From contig NZ_CP054585.1 of assembly GCF_003721435.2 (NCBI RefSeq), positions 186,001 through 250,000 of the forward strand: DNA of 64,000 bases, in the 5' to 3' direction. Position 1 is the first letter of the stretch. Every line of letters starts with the position of its first letter. The stretch comes from Halorubrum sp. CBA1229. GTDB taxonomy: Archaea; Halobacteriota; Halobacteria; Halobacteriales; Haloferacaceae. The translations under genes and the position numbers were made by a program. The notes beneath the pieces are model-generated. The model made no database searches. It worked only from the letters and a program-made list of their open reading frames with translations, and was not told the origin of the DNA. Below, one piece after another: positions 63,101 to 64,000 of this stretch.

Positions 63101-63163
63101 GGTGTGATCGCCACGGTGCTTGCACTCGTTGTGACAGCACGTGTGGTCCGGCGTCGACGATAG
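60161..63163 (+). CDS. CARDB-repeat surface protein with PGF-pre-PGF domain and PGF-CTERM anchor
   Basis: A 1000-residue secreted protein. Residues 1-35 are a signal peptide (KAAAICGCALVIFAAVTLAGG). Seven Ig-like CARDB repeats of about 90-95 residues follow, each opening with a strand like FEVTNANLAETEIVEGE and closing with AGTLTVVEP. A Gly/Ser-rich linker (GGSGGGGGSSGSSGSSG) leads to a PGF-pre-PGF domain (VALGYMGFNSS, VLRYSDGEWTTATVT) and an eighth CARDB-like repeat. The end APGFGVIATVLALVV plus Arg tail is a PGF-CTERM signal. It probably forms a rod-like adhesin or envelope component and is a likely glycosylation target. Confidence 0.9.
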   Translation: MSSRKAAAICGCALVIFAAVTLAGGIGIGGSAAAVNAEFEVTNANLAETEIVEGEAATITADITNDGTESGTFTAKLQSDAEGVINTTDVEVGAGETQTVEFTQPFEAAGTYELSVNEVAAGTLTVVEPEPANISVTDAELSPTRINPGETVTVTATVVNDGGSAGDFTADLNINGMTNESETGTLGADEQTTVEFTPSFEEAGTYDITVNTESAGTLTVSEPAAFEISNAQLAENTILAGDNAVVSAEVTNIGDTEGEFTAEFRATDEDENTQTVDTHSVTLAGGDSQQVELRGPVEQPGEYDMQVNQTDAGTLTVESPANLTVTDAELEDDVVSVDDEVTVNAIIKNTGDREGSLSVTVAADGTSKTTKEVTLGPGEQSTEQLTYIATAAGESEIMVNGVTAGTLTVVRPATFRTTNADLEPDTVLEGESTEVTATIVNVGTESGTHTATLVANNESVASQELDIGPGGSETVVFSQAFDTADEYAIAVNDNPAGTLRVLEPANVTIRETTLSAETITTGESATVTVELANDGDVDGEFTTELRDDNTTLESDTRTVGSDASETVRFNRTFERGEYNLSVNDDPVGTLAVLEPADVSLGATTVAPESVEVNESVTLTIELRNDGEATGQRDVDIALGDGTTVQRTPDVPAGGTTLTISHAYNATGEYPVTVDETTVANVTVVDPQNNGGSGGGGGSSGSSGSSGSAPTGGPEPTVIRSESNEGVTVSVAGATGERYEIAVDLAGPSDSQPAVSVSSVGVDPVGDPAVYETTIGRPTADPAGRDPVPHGVALGYMGFNSSLGAADTSAATLQFTVDEETIPDGLDQTDIAVLRYSDGEWTTATVTHTIEDTTHSVTLPHAAPVAVVALEPGRVDIVESGVPADRVRAGYETTLRTTVENPGDRSATRTLTVSMNGEAVTEREVTLGPGENTTVEIRFQPPESGPVSLEGSEVGAISLFGDDGGDATSPGAETDESAPGFGVIATVLALVVTARVVRRRR

Positions 63164-63235
63164 TGGGTGACGATTCGAAAAATTCGGCACGCAGAATTCA
63201 ACGAGCAGTCGAGTCGTCGGCGCGTCCGGCTCGCG

Positions 63236-64000
63236 TCACACGACGACTGAGACGATCCCACCGCCGACGACTGCGAGCCCGCCAAGCCCGAAACAGACGG
63301 CCCAGAACGGGACACGTTCGACGACGCGCATGAGCGCGTCAATCGTGAGATAGCCGACGAGAGCACTGACGCCCAGTGCAACGGCCGCGGCTGTGGGACG
63401 AATGCCGGGGAGCCCACCTGCACTCAGCAGCGTGAGGACTGCAGCGCCGAGACTCGCCGGAATAGACAACAGAAACGAGAGTCTGAATGCGGCCGGTGGT
63501 TCGTAGCTGCGGAACAGAAAGACACTCGTGGTCATTCCCGATCGCGAGATGCCGGGCAAAATCGCGAGCCCCTGAACGGCGCCGACGAGAACTGAATCCG
63601 TGAGTGTTGGGGCTGTATGGCCACCCATCGAGACGGATTCGGAGGCGAGCTGGAGAACCCCAGTTGCGATCAGTAAGAGACCGATCACGGCGATGAACAC
63701 GCCACCTGTGAGTTGCCCGGCCAAATCGACGGCAAAGATGTAGAGCGGGATGCCGACGATGCCCGTCATGAACGACGCGATCACGATATACGACGCGATC
63801 GCGTTGTCGCCCTCGTAGGCAGCACGGGGGCGCCAGCCCGGCACCGCCGCGAGTGCGGTCTGGAGTTCGTGTCGGTAGTACGTCGCCGCCGACAAGGTCG
63901 TGCCGACCTGCAAAAAGAGCGCGAGCTGGATCGCAACCGCGGGGTCGGTCCCAACCAGCGTCAGGACCAACGACAGATTCCCCTGACTGGAGACGGGAAG
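63236..64000 (-). CDS. uppP: UppP/BacA-type polyprenyl-diphosphate phosphatase (5' end outside window)
   Basis: The last 255 codons of a multi-helix membrane phosphatase; the frame is open to the window edge with LPVSSQGNLSLVLTL, the first active-site motif region (family LPxSSxGH). The second motif LPGISRSGMTTSVFL, with the catalytic Ser/Arg, is near 63540. UppP removes the terminal phosphate of polyprenyl diphosphate to regenerate the lipid carrier. After AglB-type transfer from dolichyl-diphosphate carriers such a step is needed. It ends 72 bases after the CARDB gene, convergently. Confidence 0.9.
   Translation of the reverse strand, partial: LPVSSQGNLSLVLTLVGTDPAVAIQLALFLQVGTTLSAATYYRHELQTALAAVPGWRPRAAYEGDNAIASYIVIASFMTGIVGIPLYIFAVDLAGQLTGGVFIAVIGLLLIATGVLQLASESVSMGGHTAPTLTDSVLVGAVQGLAILPGISRSGMTTSVFLFRSYEPPAAFRLSFLLSIPASLGAAVLTLLSAGGLPGIRPTAAAVALGVSALVGYLTIDALMRVVERVPFWAVCFGLGGLAVVGGGIVSVVV

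Noticed and set aside
1-64000. tRNA or rRNA genes
   Set aside because: No cloverleaf-like or rRNA-like sequence was noticed in any intergenic stretch. A covariance-model scan would be needed to exclude them fully.

Overview
The window is chromosomal DNA of a haloarchaeon, probably Halorubrum-like. The evidence is strongly acidic predicted proteins, about 65-68% GC in core parts, PGF-CTERM surface proteins, a Tat lipoprotein, an archaeal N-glycosylation locus (AglB, AglG-like, AglF-like, flippase), haloarchaeal IS families and TATA-type promoters.

Region 1 (1-18.7 kb) is a high-GC catabolic and transport region. It starts inside an M24 protein closely resembling ectoine hydrolase (DoeA/EutD). 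It continues with glutamate dehydrogenase, a D-2-hydroxyacid dehydrogenase, two paralogous M20 amidohydrolases, a threonine-dehydratase-like PLP enzyme, a frameshifted MFS transporter, a class III aminotransferase, a BCCT osmolyte transporter, an ornithine-cyclodeaminase-like protein, a DAO-type FAD oxidoreductase and an MDR oxidoreductase. The set resembles bacterial ectoine/hydroxyectoine utilisation clusters, with M20 enzymes where DoeB would be. A 15-bp motif recurs at two promoters. An IS1341-type TnpB element has landed upstream of the second M20 gene.

Region 2 (18.7-26.7 kb) is accessory: an IS607 element whose recombinase looks dead but whose TnpB is intact, two winged-helix proteins, a hexapeptide acyltransferase, a CapA-like lipoprotein, and antitoxin-type genes without intact toxins (one overlaps a short toxin-like remnant). 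A DUF368 lipid-carrier transporter lies directly behind aglB.

Region 3 (26.7-51.5 kb) is the surface-glycan locus. After aglB and an AglG-like transferase the GC content drops and a mosaic island follows: four alkaline-phosphatase-superfamily hydrolases, several glycosyltransferases, an FkbM methyltransferase, CMP-nonulosonate synthetase (NeuA-like), a NeuB-like synthase fused to a xylose-isomerase-like TIM barrel, an AglR/Wzx-like flippase, an AglF-like nucleotidyltransferase, a GT87 protein and a GT2/GtrA pair. A DDE insertion sequence with an in-frame amber codon, an acetyltransferase with an amber codon and a 209-bp MITE are embedded here.

Region 4 (51.5-53.8 kb) is a recombination scar: a degraded UDP-sugar dehydrogenase, a frameshifted NUDIX gene and a second copy of the 3' end of the S-layer gene.

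Region 5 (53.8-64 kb) carries an S-layer-type glycoprotein with a TGDD-repeat linker, a second STT3-like membrane protein lacking WWDYG, a VanZ-like protein, a 1000-residue CARDB-repeat PGF-CTERM protein and a partial UppP-type polyprenyl-diphosphatase. Together regions 3-5 would make, flip and transfer lipid-linked glycans (possibly containing a nonulosonic acid) to surface proteins and recycle the lipid carrier. No tRNA, rRNA or CRISPR array was seen.
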